Assembly: GCF_943590815.1 (NCBI RefSeq)
Contig: NZ_CALSBS010000018.1
Location: forward strand, 1 to 64,000
Source: Pseudocitrobacter vendiensis
Lineage (GTDB): Bacteria > Pseudomonadota > Gammaproteobacteria > Enterobacterales > Enterobacteriaceae
Direction of reading: 5' to 3'
DNA length: 64,000 bases
The notes below the pieces were generated by a model. It was not told the DNA's origin. It did no database searches and worked only from the letters and a program-made list of their open reading frames with translations. A program made the position numbers and the translations under genes. Shown piece by piece: positions 9,840 to 19,723 of this stretch. How positions within the stretch are numbered: the stretch's first letter is position 1; each line of letters begins with the position of its first letter.

Positions 9840-9873
9840 CCCCTCTCCCTGTAGGAGAGGGTTAGGGTGAGGG
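9840..9873. repeat. GC-rich dispersed repeat, single unit
   Basis: One copy of the unit CCCTCTCCCTGTAGGAGAGGG followed by TTAGGGTGAGGG sits inside the arginine operon between argB and argH. As RNA it would form a strong hairpin without a U tract, so attenuation of argH or stabilisation of the upstream message are both possible. Confidence 0.75.
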
Positions 9874-9879
9874 AAAATA

Positions 9880-10653
9880 TTAAGCCAGAATCCGCGTGCC
9901 AATCGGCGTGCCGTTAAACAGCGCCGGCAATTGCTCCGCATGACGCCATGAAGCGATATCCACCGGGCGACCCAGCGTACGCGCGGCATCCAGCGCCGCA
10001 TTCACTTTCACAATCATGCCATCGGTAATAATACCCTGCTCGATCAGTTGCTCTGCTTTTTCCGCCGTCATCTCGGCGATACGCTGGCCTTTACCGTCGA
10101 GAATGCCGCTAACGTCAGAAAGCAGAATAAGATCCGCGCCCAGCGTCGCCGCCAGCACCGTCGCCGCCTGATCCGCATTGACGTTCATCAGTTCGCCTTC
10201 GGCCGTCACGCCAATTGAGCTGACAACCGGCAGGAAGCCGCCGTCCAGCAGCAGGTTAATGAGTTTTGGCGAACCCGGCATCGCCAGGCCGACATGACCC
10301 AGTTCTTCATCGAGTTTCGTTACCTTGACGCTATCGCCGTCGCCCAGGAACAGGCCCACAGAGGCGATATCATGTTTCTTTGCCCATGACAGCAGCGTTT
10401 TGTTGGCCGTACCCGCCAGCACGCCGGTGATGATGTCTATCTGGTCAGCAGGCGTCACACGCAGGCCATTTTTCTTTTTCACCGGCAAATTAAGCTGTTT
10501 CATCAGCTCATCCACCACGCAGCCGCCGCCGTGCACAATCACCAACGGGCGCTGATGTGACTCACGATAATTCACCAGTGCGGTAAACAGACGCTCCAGC
10601 GCCTCTTCGCTATCCAGCAACACGCCACCTAATTTGATAATTAATGGATTCAT
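9880..10653 (-). CDS. argB: acetylglutamate kinase ArgB
   Basis: ArgB phosphorylates N-acetyl-L-glutamate, the second step of arginine synthesis. The protein is 257 residues from the ATG at 10653; an alternative ATG lies three codons upstream. The amino-acid kinase fold is shown by the N-terminal KLGG motif, the glycine-rich [10 protein letters not shown] near residue 45 and a C-terminal substrate-binding region rich in VNADQA. It follows argC by about a dozen bases, in the same transcript. Confidence 0.97.
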   Translation of the reverse strand: MNPLIIKLGGVLLDSEEALERLFTALVNYRESHQRPLVIVHGGGCVVDELMKQLNLPVKKKNGLRVTPADQIDIITGVLAGTANKTLLSWAKKHDIASVGLFLGDGDSVKVTKLDEELGHVGLAMPGSPKLINLLLDGGFLPVVSSIGVTAEGELMNVNADQAATVLAATLGADLILLSDVSGILDGKGQRIAEMTAEKAEQLIEQGIITDGMIVKVNAALDAARTLGRPVDIASWRHAEQLPALFNGTPIGTRILA

Positions 10654-10665
10654 CGTCATCACACC

Positions 10666-11670
10666 TTAAAGAAGAGACTGCGTTTCGGCGAAGCCGAAAC
10701 GGATATTGGCACACTGAATGGCTTGCGCCGCTGCGCCTTTTAACAGGTTATCTTCCGCGGCCACCACAATCAGGTGCTGGTCCTGCACGGCAAAACCGAT
10801 ATCGCAAAACGGTAAACCGACCACGTTTTTCAGTGCCGGAACACCTTTGTCATAGAGACGCACCAGCGGTTTATGGGCATACGCCTGCTGGAAAGCCGCC
10901 GCCACCTGGTCTGCATTCACGCCCGGTTTCAGGCGGCAGGTGATGGTTTCGAGAATGCCGCGTTTAAAGTTACCCAGGTGTGGGGTAAAAATCACCTGCG
11001 CCCCCAGGTGGGTTGAAATTTCCGGGTGATGGCGATGGTTAAACACGCCATACGGTTGCAGGCTCACTTCGCAGAAGCTGTTAGAGAGCGCCGCTTTGCG
11101 CCCGGCACCGCTCACGCCGCTGGTAGCGTCGATCACCGGCCACTGGGTGAGATCCAGCAGATCGGCATCAATCAGCGGTTTAAGCGAGAGCTGCGCCGCC
11201 GTCGGGTAGCAACCCGGCACGGCAATCAGGTTGGTCTCTTTCAGCGCGTCGCCGCACCACTCGGCGAGGCCATATACCGCCTGCTCAAGTAATTCAGGAT
11301 GCTGATGGGTGAAGCCGTAATATTTTTCGTAGAAGGGCGCGTTATTGACGCGAAACGCCCCGGAAAGGTCAAATACCACGCAACCGGCGGCCAGAAACTG
11401 CGGCGCCAGGTCGTGGCTGACTTCGTGCGCAGTGGCGAGGAAAACCACATCCACACCGGCGCTGAATTCACTGATATCCGACATCGGCTGCAACGGCAAA
11501 TCCACAATGCCCTTCAGCTGCGGATGCAGGTCAGAGATTAACTTTCCTGCATCATTGCTTTGCGCTGAGACCGTCAAAGCGGTTATGTTCATATGCGGAT
11601 GGCGATTTACATAGGTCACAAGCTCTGCGCCAGCATAGCCACTGGCACCTACAATCAGCGTATTCAACAT
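10666..11670 (-). CDS. argC: N-acetyl-gamma-glutamyl-phosphate reductase ArgC
   Basis: ArgC reduces N-acetylglutamyl phosphate to the semialdehyde with NADPH. The 334-residue protein matches the E. coli length. It has an N-terminal Rossmann [10 protein letters not shown] motif (residues 8-17) and the catalytic C154 in VPGCYPTAA. It is the first gene of argCBH, divergent from argE, with paired ARG boxes between the two genes. Confidence 0.98.
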   Translation of the reverse strand: MLNTLIVGASGYAGAELVTYVNRHPHMNITALTVSAQSNDAGKLISDLHPQLKGIVDLPLQPMSDISEFSAGVDVVFLATAHEVSHDLAPQFLAAGCVVFDLSGAFRVNNAPFYEKYYGFTHQHPELLEQAVYGLAEWCGDALKETNLIAVPGCYPTAAQLSLKPLIDADLLDLTQWPVIDATSGVSGAGRKAALSNSFCEVSLQPYGVFNHRHHPEISTHLGAQVIFTPHLGNFKRGILETITCRLKPGVNADQVAAAFQQAYAHKPLVRLYDKGVPALKNVVGLPFCDIGFAVQDQHLIVVAAEDNLLKGAAAQAIQCANIRFGFAETQSLL

Positions 11671-11786
11671 CGGGGCTGTTCACCTTCTTACGTCATATGC
11701 CTGGGAAGAATGCTTATCTTCCTCACCCTGTTGAGCGACTTTTGCCTTTCACCCTACGGTTTAAGGGTTTTCTTACGCTCAACGAT

Positions 11787-11825
11787 ATTGTATTTTTATT
11801 CACAAATATTGCATGAATATTGATA
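11787..11825. promoter_or_regulatory. paired ARG boxes, ArgR operator for argE and argCBH
   Basis: Two 18-bp ARG boxes lie at 11787-11804 (ATTGTATTTTTATTCACA) and 11808-11825 (ATTGCATGAATATTGATA). They are separated by 3 bp, the spacing used by the ArgR hexamer. Both fit the consensus wNTGAATwwwwATTCANw with only a few mismatches. They sit in the divergent argE-argC promoter region, so arginine would repress both directions. Confidence 0.9.
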
Positions 11826-11851
11826 CTATCACGACCTGAGGTGTGTCAACA

Positions 11852-13003
11852 ATGAAAAACAATTTACCGCCATTTATCGAGATTTACCGAGCATTGATCG
11901 CCACACCTTCCATCAGCGCAACCGAAGAAGCGCTTGATCAAAGTAATGCGTCTTTAATCACTCTGCTCGGCGATTGGTTTGCTTCGTTAGGCTTTAACGT
12001 TGAGATCCAGCCGGTTCCCGGCACGCGCAATAAATTCAATATGCTGGCCAGCACAGGAAACGGTGCAGGTGGCCTGTTGCTTGCTGGTCACACCGATACC
12101 GTCCCGTTTGACGATGGCCGCTGGACGCGCGATCCCTTTACCCTGACAGAGCATGAAAACAAGCTTTACGGTCTGGGTACCGCCGACATGAAAGGCTTCT
12201 TCGCCTTTATTCTCGATGCCCTGCGCGACGTGGACGTCACGACGCTGAAAAAGCCGCTCTACATTCTGGCGACTGCCGATGAAGAGACCAGCATGGCAGG
12301 CGCACGCTACTTCGCGGAAACCACCGCCCTGCGTCCGGACTGCGCCATCATCGGAGAGCCAACGTCATTGCAGCCTGTACGCGCGCACAAAGGCCACATC
12401 TCCAGCGCCATTCGCGTGATGGGGCAATCGGGCCACTCCAGCGACCCGGCGCGCGGCGTCAACGCGATTGAAATTATGCACGACGCGATTGGTCGCGTGA
12501 TGCAACTGCGCGACGAACTGAAAGCGCGCTATCACTATGAGGCGTTCACCGTACCTTACCCGACCCTCAACCTCGGCGCCATTCACGGTGGCGATGCCTC
12601 AAACCGCATTTGCGCCTGCTGCGAGCTGCATATGGATATTCGCCCACTGCCGGGGATGACACTCAACGATCTAAACGGTTTACTGGATGACGCGCTGGAA
12701 CCGGTGAGTGCCCAGTGGCCTGGCCGGTTGACCGTCTCTGAACTGCACCCACCGATTCCGGGTTACGAATGCCCGCCGGACCACCAGTTGGTTCAGGTGG
12801 TGGAAAAACTGCTCGGTGCGCAAACCGAGGTGGTGAACTACTGCACCGAAGCGCCGTTCATTCAGACCCTGTGCCCAACGCTGGTACTCGGACCGGGCTC
12901 TATCAACCAGGCTCACCAACCGGATGAATATCTGGAAACGCGGTTTATTAAGCCGACGCGTGAATTGATTACCCAGGTTGTGCATCACTTCTGCTGGCAT
13001 TGA
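11852..13003 (+). CDS. argE: acetylornithine deacetylase ArgE
   Basis: ArgE hydrolyses N-acetylornithine to ornithine and acetate. The protein is 383 residues from the ATG at 11852, which has a GAGG ribosome-binding site upstream; an in-frame GTG three codons earlier is less likely. It belongs to the zinc peptidase family M20, with [13 protein letters not shown] carrying a metal-binding His and Asp (about residues 80-92), the ADEETSMAG motif with the catalytic Glu near residue 145, and a late metal-binding His in the segment before the C-terminus. Confidence 0.98.
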   Translation: MKNNLPPFIEIYRALIATPSISATEEALDQSNASLITLLGDWFASLGFNVEIQPVPGTRNKFNMLASTGNGAGGLLLAGHTDTVPFDDGRWTRDPFTLTEHENKLYGLGTADMKGFFAFILDALRDVDVTTLKKPLYILATADEETSMAGARYFAETTALRPDCAIIGEPTSLQPVRAHKGHISSAIRVMGQSGHSSDPARGVNAIEIMHDAIGRVMQLRDELKARYHYEAFTVPYPTLNLGAIHGGDASNRICACCELHMDIRPLPGMTLNDLNGLLDDALEPVSAQWPGRLTVSELHPPIPGYECPPDHQLVQVVEKLLGAQTEVVNYCTEAPFIQTLCPTLVLGPGSINQAHQPDEYLETRFIKPTRELITQVVHHFCWH

Positions 13004-13009
13004 TATGTC

Positions 13010-13102
13010 CCCCTCACCCTAACCCTCTCCCTCAAGGGAGAGGGGACTGTCCGTGCGGTCTGCTTTTCTCCCTCTCCCTGTGGGAGAGGGCCGGGGTGAG
13101 GG
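13010..13102. repeat. GC-rich dispersed repeat, CCCTCACCC type, paired
   Basis: A unit CCCTCACCCTAACCCTCTCC and its inverted partner ending GGCCGGGGTGAGGGC lie head to head between argE and ppc, in the same format as 8289-8389. The remaining 200 bp of this gap form the ppc upstream region, where I see no gene. Confidence 0.8.
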
Positions 13103-13316
13103 CATCCGCGCGCACATTTCCATAAGCATTACTTATCTGACACGATGCGAATTAAATTTCGTAAATTGCCGCTATTTACTCGATTGCTGAAGCGATTTCG
13201 CAGCAATTGACGTGGGGGTTTTTACGTGGCTTTATAAAGGAGGTTGCTTATCCTGGCTTTGCGTTCCGAAGCCTGGGGTATAACAAAATAAAATGAGATG
13301 GGGTGTCTGGGTTAAC

Positions 13317-15968
13317 ATGAACGAACAATATTCCGCGTTGCGTAGTAATGTCAGTATGCTCGGTAAAGTGCTAGGCGATACCATCAAGGATGCGCTTGGT
13401 GAGAACATTCTTGACCGTGTAGAAACTATCCGTAAGTTGTCGAAATCCTCCCGCGCTGGCAATGAAGCCAACCGTCAGGAACTGCTGACAACGCTGCAAA
13501 ACCTCTCCAATGATGAACTGCTGCCGGTGGCGCGTGCCTTCAGCCAGTTTCTGAACCTGGCGAATACCGCCGAGCAGTATCACAGCATCTCGCCAAAAGG
13601 CGAAGCCGCGAGCAACCCGGAAGTGATTGCGCGTACGCTGCGTAAACTCAAAGACCAACCCAATCTCACCGAAGCCACTATTAAACAAGCCGTCGAATCG
13701 CTGTCGCTGGAGCTGGTTCTGACCGCGCACCCGACCGAAATCACGCGCCGCACGCTCATCCACAAAATGGGCGAAATTAACGGCTGCCTGAAGCAGTTGG
13801 ATAACAAAGACATCGCCGATTATGAACGCCACCAGCTGATGCGCCGCCTGCGCCAGTTGATTGCGCAGTCGTGGCATACGGATGAAATTCGTAAGCACCG
13901 TCCAAGCCCGGTGGATGAAGCCAAATGGGGCTTCGCCGTGGTGGAAAATAGCCTGTGGGAAGGCGTGCCCAATTATCTCCGCGAGCTTAACGAACAGCTT
14001 GAAGAGAACCTGAACTACCGCCTGCCGGTCGATTTCGTCCCCGTTCGCTTTACCTCCTGGATGGGCGGCGACCGTGACGGCAACCCGAACGTTACCGCTG
14101 AAATCACGCGTCACGTCCTGCTACTAAGCCGCTGGAAAGCGACCGATCTGTTCCTGAAAGATATTCAGTTGCTGATCTCCGAACTGTCGATGGTGGAATG
14201 CACCGACGAACTGCGCGCCCTGGTGGGCGAAGAAGGCGCACAGGAACCGTACCGTTATCTGCTGAAAAACATTCGCAGCCAGTTAATGGCGACCCAGTCC
14301 TGGCTGGAAGCGCGCCTGAAAGGCCAACGTCTGCCGAAGCCGGCGGGTTTAATCAGCCAGAACGAACAGCTGTGGGACCCGCTTTACGCCTGCTATAAAT
14401 CATTGCAGGCCTGCGGAATGGGCATTATCGCCAACGGCGAACTGCTCGACACCCTGCGCCGCGTGAAGTGCTTTGGCGTGCCGCTGGTGCGTATTGATGT
14501 TCGCCAGGAGAGCACTCGCCACACTGAAGCGCTCGGCGAACTGACCCGCTACCTGGGCATCGGCGACTACGAAAGTTGGTCCGAAGCCGACAAACAGGCG
14601 TTCCTGATCCGTGAACTGAATTCCAAGCGCCCGCTGCTGCCGCGTAGCTGGGAGCCAAGCAACGAAACGCGCGAAGTCCTCAATACCTGTAAAGCGATTG
14701 TCGATGCGCCCGTTGGCTCCGTTGCCGCCTATGTCATTTCGATGGCGAAGACACCTTCTGACGTGCTGGCTGTACACCTTCTGCTGAAAGAAGCCGGCAT
14801 TACGTTTGCCCTGCCGGTTGCGCCGCTGTTCGAAACGCTTGATGACCTGAACAACTCGAACGATGTCATGACGCAGTTACTGAATATCGACTGGTATCGC
14901 GGCTTTATTCAGGGCAAACAGATGGTGATGATTGGCTATTCCGACTCCGCGAAAGATGCGGGCGTGATGGCCGCCTCCTGGGCGCAGTACCAGGCACAGG
15001 ACGCGCTGATCAAAACCTGCGAAAAAGCCGGTATCGAACTGACTCTGTTCCACGGTCGCGGCGGCTCCATTGGCCGTGGCGGCGCGCCAGCCCATGCGGC
15101 ACTGCTCTCACAACCGCCGGGAAGCCTGAAAGGCGGCCTGCGTGTGACCGAACAGGGCGAGATGATCCGCTTCAAATACGGCCTGCCGGAAGTCACCGTC
15201 AGCAGCCTATCGCTGTATACCAGCGCGATTCTGGAAGCGAACCTGTTACCGCCGCCGGAACCGAAAGACGAGTGGCGCGGCATCATGGACGAGCTGTCCG
15301 ATATCTCCTGCGAGATGTATCGTGGCTATGTGCGTGAAAACAAAGATTTCGTGCCTTACTTCCGTTCCGCGACGCCGGAACAGGAGCTGGGCAAACTGCC
15401 GCTCGGTTCGCGTCCGGCAAAACGTCGCCCAACCGGCGGCGTGGAATCCCTGCGCGCCATTCCGTGGATCTTCGCCTGGACGCAGAACCGCCTGATGCTT
15501 CCCGCCTGGCTGGGCGCGGGCGCGGCGCTGCAAAAAGTGGTGGAAGATGGCAAACAGAGCCAGCTTGAAGCCATGTGTCGCGACTGGCCGTTCTTCTCCA
15601 CGCGTCTGGGAATGCTGGAAATGGTGTTCGCAAAAGCGGACCTGTGGCTCGCGGAATATTACGATCAGCGTCTGGTGAAAAAAGAGCTGTGGGGCCTGGG
15701 TGAAGAGCTACGCAATCTGCTGGAAGCGGACATCAAAGTGGTGCTGGCAATTGCCAACGACGCGCATCTGATGGCCGACCTGCCATGGATTGCCGAGTCT
15801 ATTCAGTTGCGTAACATCTATACCGACCCGCTGAACGTGCTTCAGGCTGAACTGCTGCATCGCTCTCGTCTGTCGGAAGAAGAAGGCAAAGAGCCGGATC
15901 CTAACGTGGAGCAGGCGCTGATGGTCACCATCGCAGGCGTTGCGGCAGGCATGCGTAACACCGGCTAA
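13317..15968 (+). CDS. ppc: phosphoenolpyruvate carboxylase Ppc
   Basis: Ppc carboxylates phosphoenolpyruvate to oxaloacetate, the main anaplerotic reaction feeding the TCA cycle. From the ATG at 13317 the protein is 883 residues, exactly the E. coli length; the longer in-frame extension to 13293 is not used in the family. Visible signatures are [12 protein letters not shown] with the catalytic His near residue 138, the glycine-rich [11 protein letters not shown] loop near 580-590, and the conserved C-terminal MRNTG. A strong terminator follows. Confidence 0.98.
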   Translation: MNEQYSALRSNVSMLGKVLGDTIKDALGENILDRVETIRKLSKSSRAGNEANRQELLTTLQNLSNDELLPVARAFSQFLNLANTAEQYHSISPKGEAASNPEVIARTLRKLKDQPNLTEATIKQAVESLSLELVLTAHPTEITRRTLIHKMGEINGCLKQLDNKDIADYERHQLMRRLRQLIAQSWHTDEIRKHRPSPVDEAKWGFAVVENSLWEGVPNYLRELNEQLEENLNYRLPVDFVPVRFTSWMGGDRDGNPNVTAEITRHVLLLSRWKATDLFLKDIQLLISELSMVECTDELRALVGEEGAQEPYRYLLKNIRSQLMATQSWLEARLKGQRLPKPAGLISQNEQLWDPLYACYKSLQACGMGIIANGELLDTLRRVKCFGVPLVRIDVRQESTRHTEALGELTRYLGIGDYESWSEADKQAFLIRELNSKRPLLPRSWEPSNETREVLNTCKAIVDAPVGSVAAYVISMAKTPSDVLAVHLLLKEAGITFALPVAPLFETLDDLNNSNDVMTQLLNIDWYRGFIQGKQMVMIGYSDSAKDAGVMAASWAQYQAQDALIKTCEKAGIELTLFHGRGGSIGRGGAPAHAALLSQPPGSLKGGLRVTEQGEMIRFKYGLPEVTVSSLSLYTSAILEANLLPPPEPKDEWRGIMDELSDISCEMYRGYVRENKDFVPYFRSATPEQELGKLPLGSRPAKRRPTGGVESLRAIPWIFAWTQNRLMLPAWLGAGAALQKVVEDGKQSQLEAMCRDWPFFSTRLGMLEMVFAKADLWLAEYYDQRLVKKELWGLGEELRNLLEADIKVVLAIANDAHLMADLPWIAESIQLRNIYTDPLNVLQAELLHRSRLSEEEGKEPDPNVEQALMVTIAGVAAGMRNTG

Positions 15969-15992
15969 TCAATCTAAGTTAAGTCTCAATGA

Positions 15993-16038
15993 AATAAGTG
16001 CGCTGGCTCACGCCGAAATAAGCGCACTTATTTTTTTT
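15993..16038 (+). terminator. rho-independent terminator of ppc
   Basis: An 11-bp perfect stem, AATAAGTGCGC (15993-16003) paired with GCGCACTTATT (16022-16032), is followed by a run of T, 25-70 bases after the ppc stop. Confidence 0.85.
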
Positions 16039-16192
16039 GATTTCGCCGCAAAACCTTTTCATATTCGCTCTGTCTATCAATGTGCTCGACGTGACTTTTT
16101 ACTGCCGCAACAATAACTGCTGGAGTGACCTTAAGGTTCACTTAATAAAAAATTGTTACGGTTGGCACCACGAATTCTGACAGGCTTAATTT

Positions 16193-17926
16193 ATGCTCTC
16201 CACTACAACCCCGGCTGAAACTAAGTTTAGCTGGAAGGCCCTTGGTTGGGCGCTGCTCTACTTTTGGTTTTTCTCTACCCTGCTGCAGGCCATTATTCTT
16301 TTAACGGGCTATAGCGGTACGAACGGATTTCGTGACTCTCTCTTATTCAGCTCGTTGTGGCTGATTCCCATTTTTCTGTTCCCGAGTAAAACGCGCATCA
16401 TCGCTGCCATTATTGGGATAGTGCTGTGGGCCGCCTCGCTGGCGACGCTGTGCTATTTCGTGATCTACGGGCAGGAATTCTCACAAAGCGTGCTGTTCAT
16501 TATGTTCGAATCGAACGCCAATGAAGCCAGCGAATACCTGAGTCAGTATTTCAGCCTGAAGATTGTTCTAACGACGGTGGCGTATACCGCGGTGGCGATT
16601 TTCCTGTGGTCCAGACTGAAGCCTGTCTATATCCCGCACCTGGGCCGCTGGCTGGTTTCTTTTGCGCTGCTGTATGGATTAATTCTTAATCCTATTGTGG
16701 CGGGAAGCGTTGTTGGTGATAAACCGCTGGAAAAAACGCTGAACGGTATGGCCTCCCGTATGGAGCCCGCCGCGCCCTGGCAGTTTATTACTGGCTACTA
16801 CCAATATCGCCAGCAATTAACCAGCCTGAACAAACTGTTAAACGCTAACAATGCATTACCGCCACTGGCGAATTTAAAAGACAGCTCCGGTAATGCACCG
16901 CGTACGCTGGTGCTGGTGATTGGGGAATCGACCCAACGTGGCCGTATGAGTCTGTATGGCTACCCGCGTGAAACCACGCCGGAACTGGATGCCCTGCATA
17001 AGAACGATAAGAACCTGACCGTCTTCAACGACGTCGTCACGTCTCGCCCTTATACCATCGAAATCCTGCAACAGGCGCTGACCTTTGCGAACGAAAAAAA
17101 TCCGGACCTCTATCTGACCAAACCATCATTGATGAACATGATGAAACAGGCCGGGTACAAAACGTTCTGGATAACTAATCAGCAGACGATGACCGAACGT
17201 AACACCATGCTGACGGTGTTCTCGAAGCAAACGGACAAACAGTTCTACATGAACCAGCAGCGTACGCAGAGCGCGCGCGAATACGACACCAACGTGCTGG
17301 ACCCCTTCAAAGAAGTGATGGCTGACCCGGCGCCGAAGAAATTGATCATCGTTCACCTGCTGGGTACGCATATCAAGTATGAGTATCGCTACCCGGAGAA
17401 ATGGGGCAAGTTTGACGGCAAAACCGACAATCTGCCTGCCGGGTTATCGCAGGAACAGCAGGACGAATACAACGCCTACGATAACGCGAACCTGTACAAC
17501 GACCACGTTGTCGCCAGCCTGATCAAAGAGTACAAAGCCACGGACCCGAACGGATTCCTGCTCTACTTCTCCGATCACGGTGAAGAGGTTTACGACACGC
17601 CGCCGCATAACATTCAGGGGCGCAACGAACTGGCGCCAACGCGCCACATGTATACCGTACCGTTTATGCTGTGGACGTCAGATAAATGGCAGGCTGCACA
17701 TCCGCGCGATTTCTCGCAGGACGTAAACCGTAAGTACAGCAGTTCGGAGCTGATCCATACCTGGTCCGATTTAGCGGGGCTGAGTTATGACGGTTATGAT
17801 GCGACGCGTTCCATCACCAGCCCGCAGTTCACGCCTATGACGCGCTGGATTGGCAACCCGTACAAGAAAAACGGCTTAAAAGATTACGATTCACTGCCTT
17901 ACGGAGAACTCCAGGGTAATCAGTGA
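16193..17926 (+). CDS. cptA: lipid A/core phosphoethanolamine transferase CptA (EptC)
   Basis: CptA adds phosphoethanolamine to heptose I of the lipopolysaccharide core. The 577-residue protein has about five N-terminal transmembrane segments (within residues 15-175) and a periplasmic sulfatase-like domain. The catalytic threonine lies in the TSRPYTIEILQQ segment near residue 285, following the ESTQRGRMSLYGY metal-site motif, and a second metal site is in FSDHGEEVYD near residue 465. Its place between ppc and yijO is as in E. coli. Confidence 0.95.
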   Translation: MLSTTTPAETKFSWKALGWALLYFWFFSTLLQAIILLTGYSGTNGFRDSLLFSSLWLIPIFLFPSKTRIIAAIIGIVLWAASLATLCYFVIYGQEFSQSVLFIMFESNANEASEYLSQYFSLKIVLTTVAYTAVAIFLWSRLKPVYIPHLGRWLVSFALLYGLILNPIVAGSVVGDKPLEKTLNGMASRMEPAAPWQFITGYYQYRQQLTSLNKLLNANNALPPLANLKDSSGNAPRTLVLVIGESTQRGRMSLYGYPRETTPELDALHKNDKNLTVFNDVVTSRPYTIEILQQALTFANEKNPDLYLTKPSLMNMMKQAGYKTFWITNQQTMTERNTMLTVFSKQTDKQFYMNQQRTQSAREYDTNVLDPFKEVMADPAPKKLIIVHLLGTHIKYEYRYPEKWGKFDGKTDNLPAGLSQEQQDEYNAYDNANLYNDHVVASLIKEYKATDPNGFLLYFSDHGEEVYDTPPHNIQGRNELAPTRHMYTVPFMLWTSDKWQAAHPRDFSQDVNRKYSSSELIHTWSDLAGLSYDGYDATRSITSPQFTPMTRWIGNPYKKNGLKDYDSLPYGELQGNQ

Positions 17927-17930
17927 GAAT

Positions 17931-18018
<88 letters not shown>

Positions 18019-18048
18019 AAACAAAGCGCACGTTGTCTGCAATCTTTG

Positions 18049-18079
18049 AGGCCACTTCATTCAGGAGTGGCCTTTTTTT
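18049..18079 (+). terminator. rho-independent terminator after cptA
   Basis: The 8-bp stem AGGCCACT (18049-18056) pairs with AGTGGCCT (18066-18073) and is followed by seven T. Confidence 0.8.
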
Positions 18080-18126
18080 ACGCATCCCGTTAATGTGGCG
18101 AGCAATGCAACAGAGAAGGGATCGCT

Positions 18127-18978
18127 ATGCATCACGACATCACGCAACTGCTCACCCGGCTAATCAATACGCCGTCTGAACTGCAAAACATTCACTTTGC
18201 CAGCGCCACCAGCCCGGCACCTGAACTGGCGTATCAGGTGGATTTCCCGCGTCTGGAAATCGTGCTGGAAGGTGAGTTTACCGATGCCGGCGCAGTCGCG
18301 CGCATGCAGCGTCATGATGTCCTGTTTGTACCCGCAGGCGGATGGAACTTCCCGCAATGGCAATCGCCGGTGACCACCCTCAGCATTCTGTTTGGCAAGC
18401 AGCAGCTCGGCTTTAGCCTGGTGCACTGGGACGGCAGCCATTCACACAGTCTCAATCGCCAGCACGTTGCCCGGCGGGGGCCGCGTATCGGTTCTTTTCT
18501 GCTGCAAACACTGCATGAAATGCAGATGCAGCCTCAGGAACAACACACCGCACGGTTGATTGTCGCCAGCCTGTTAAGCCACTGCTGTGACCTGCTGGGC
18601 AGTCAGATTCAAACGGCTTCGCGCAGTCAGGCGCTTTTCGACGCCATTCGCGACTATATCGACGAACATTACGCCTCGCCGCTCACCCGTGAATCCGTCG
18701 CGCAGGCGTTTTATATCTCGCCCAACTATCTCTCACACCTGTTTCAGAAAACCGGTGCGGTGGGATTTAACGAATATCTGAATCATACTCGGCTGGAACA
18801 CGCCAGAATGCTGCTGAAGGGTTACGACCTGAAGGTAAAAGAGATTGCGCACGCCTGCGGCTTTGTCGACAGTAACTACTTCTGCCGGTTGTTTCGCAAA
18901 AATACTGAACGCTCGCCGTCAGAATACCGTCGCCAGTACCACAGCCAGCTTACGGAAAAGCACACTACCCCAGAATAA
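18127..18978 (+). CDS. yijO: AraC-family regulator YijO
   Basis: A 283-residue AraC/XylS-type transcription factor. The N-terminal half resembles the cupin-like ligand domain of the family, and the C-terminal roughly 100 residues hold two helix-turn-helix motifs (SVAQAFYISPNYLSHLFQKT and VKEIAHACGFVDSNYFCRLF). Its target is not established. Its 3' end overlaps the convergent frwD by 14 bases, and in E. coli it also flanks the frw cluster, which suggests a role in regulating those PTS genes. Confidence 0.93.
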   Translation: MHHDITQLLTRLINTPSELQNIHFASATSPAPELAYQVDFPRLEIVLEGEFTDAGAVARMQRHDVLFVPAGGWNFPQWQSPVTTLSILFGKQQLGFSLVHWDGSHSHSLNRQHVARRGPRIGSFLLQTLHEMQMQPQEQHTARLIVASLLSHCCDLLGSQIQTASRSQALFDAIRDYIDEHYASPLTRESVAQAFYISPNYLSHLFQKTGAVGFNEYLNHTRLEHARMLLKGYDLKVKEIAHACGFVDSNYFCRLFRKNTERSPSEYRRQYHSQLTEKHTTPE

Positions 18979-19321
18979 TATGCGTATCCTGCGGTGCACA
19001 GAGCAGTTTACGCACTGCGCTCATCACTTTCTGCGGCTCACGCAGAAACGCGGAAATACCCGACTGCACATAACGACAGTTGATAAAACGTTCTGCGCCG
19101 CTCAGTTCGATATCGGTGATCAACAGCACCGCGTCAGCACGATGAACATCCTCAAGGGTAAGCGCATTTTCAATCCCCAGCGCGCCCTGGGTTTCAATCT
19201 TGATGCTCCATTTTTCCTGCTGGCACAGTTTTTCCAGACGCTCAGCGGCCATATAGGTATGCGCCACGCCGCTCACGCAGGCGGTGACTGCGACTAATCG
19301 TCTACCGGGGGATACCGTCAT
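18965..19321 (-). CDS. frwD: fructose-like PTS enzyme IIB component FrwD
   Basis: A 118-residue cytoplasmic EIIB domain of the fructose PTS family. The phosphocysteine is C15 in the motif AVTACVSGVAHTYMAAE. Such a domain passes phosphate from EIIA to the sugar carried by EIIC. In E. coli, pflC and pflD lie between frwB and frwD; here only about 65 bases separate frwD from frwB, so those two genes are missing. The natural sugar is not known. Confidence 0.92.
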   Translation of the reverse strand: MTVSPGRRLVAVTACVSGVAHTYMAAERLEKLCQQEKWSIKIETQGALGIENALTLEDVHRADAVLLITDIELSGAERFINCRYVQSGISAFLREPQKVMSAVRKLLCAPQDTHIILG

Positions 19322-19385
19322 CGTCTTCTCCTGCTTCTGGTTTCATGGATGCTGGCGAGTCTCCCCGCCAGCCTGGTATTCGCGC

Positions 19386-19706
19386 TTACGCCGTTTGTGC
19401 GAGATGCGCTTCAATTTTAGCCATAATCGCGTCGGCGCGTTTTACCGCATCACTAATGTTAACCCGCACGATGGTTTTACCCGCAAAACGCTCTTCAAAC
19501 TTGATGCCGATATCTTTGGTCAGAATCACGATATCCGCAGCAGCAACGTCGCTTGCCGTCAGTTCATTTTCGAGGCCAATGGACCCCTGCGTTTCCACCT
19601 TCACATCCCAGCCTTTGGCTTTCGCCGCGCTTTCCAGCGCTTCCGCCGCCATATAAGTATGTGCGACGCCAGACGGACAAGCAGTTACCGCGATAATCAT
19701 GGTCAT
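19386..19706 (-). CDS. frwB: fructose-like PTS enzyme IIB component FrwB
   Basis: A 106-residue EIIB domain, the second in this locus, with phosphocysteine C10 in AVTACPSGVAHTYMAAE. It has about 40 percent identity by eye to FrwD, so the two probably arose by duplication. It directly follows frwC (17-base gap), giving an EIIC-EIIB order, and would be phosphorylated by the EIIA domain of PtsA. Confidence 0.95.
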   Translation of the reverse strand: MTMIIAVTACPSGVAHTYMAAEALESAAKAKGWDVKVETQGSIGLENELTASDVAAADIVILTKDIGIKFEERFAGKTIVRVNISDAVKRADAIMAKIEAHLAQTA

Positions 19707-19723
19707 AATCGTTACCTCTTCAA

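Noticed and set aside
8289-13102. Repeated GC-rich units could be a CRISPR or tandem array.
   Set aside because: Copies are kilobases apart, in both orientations, and hairpin-forming, with no regular spacers or cas genes. They are dispersed intergenic repeats.
13293-13316. An upstream in-frame start for ppc adding 8 residues.
   Set aside because: The ATG at 13317 gives the exact 883-residue family length and conserved MNEQYSAL start.
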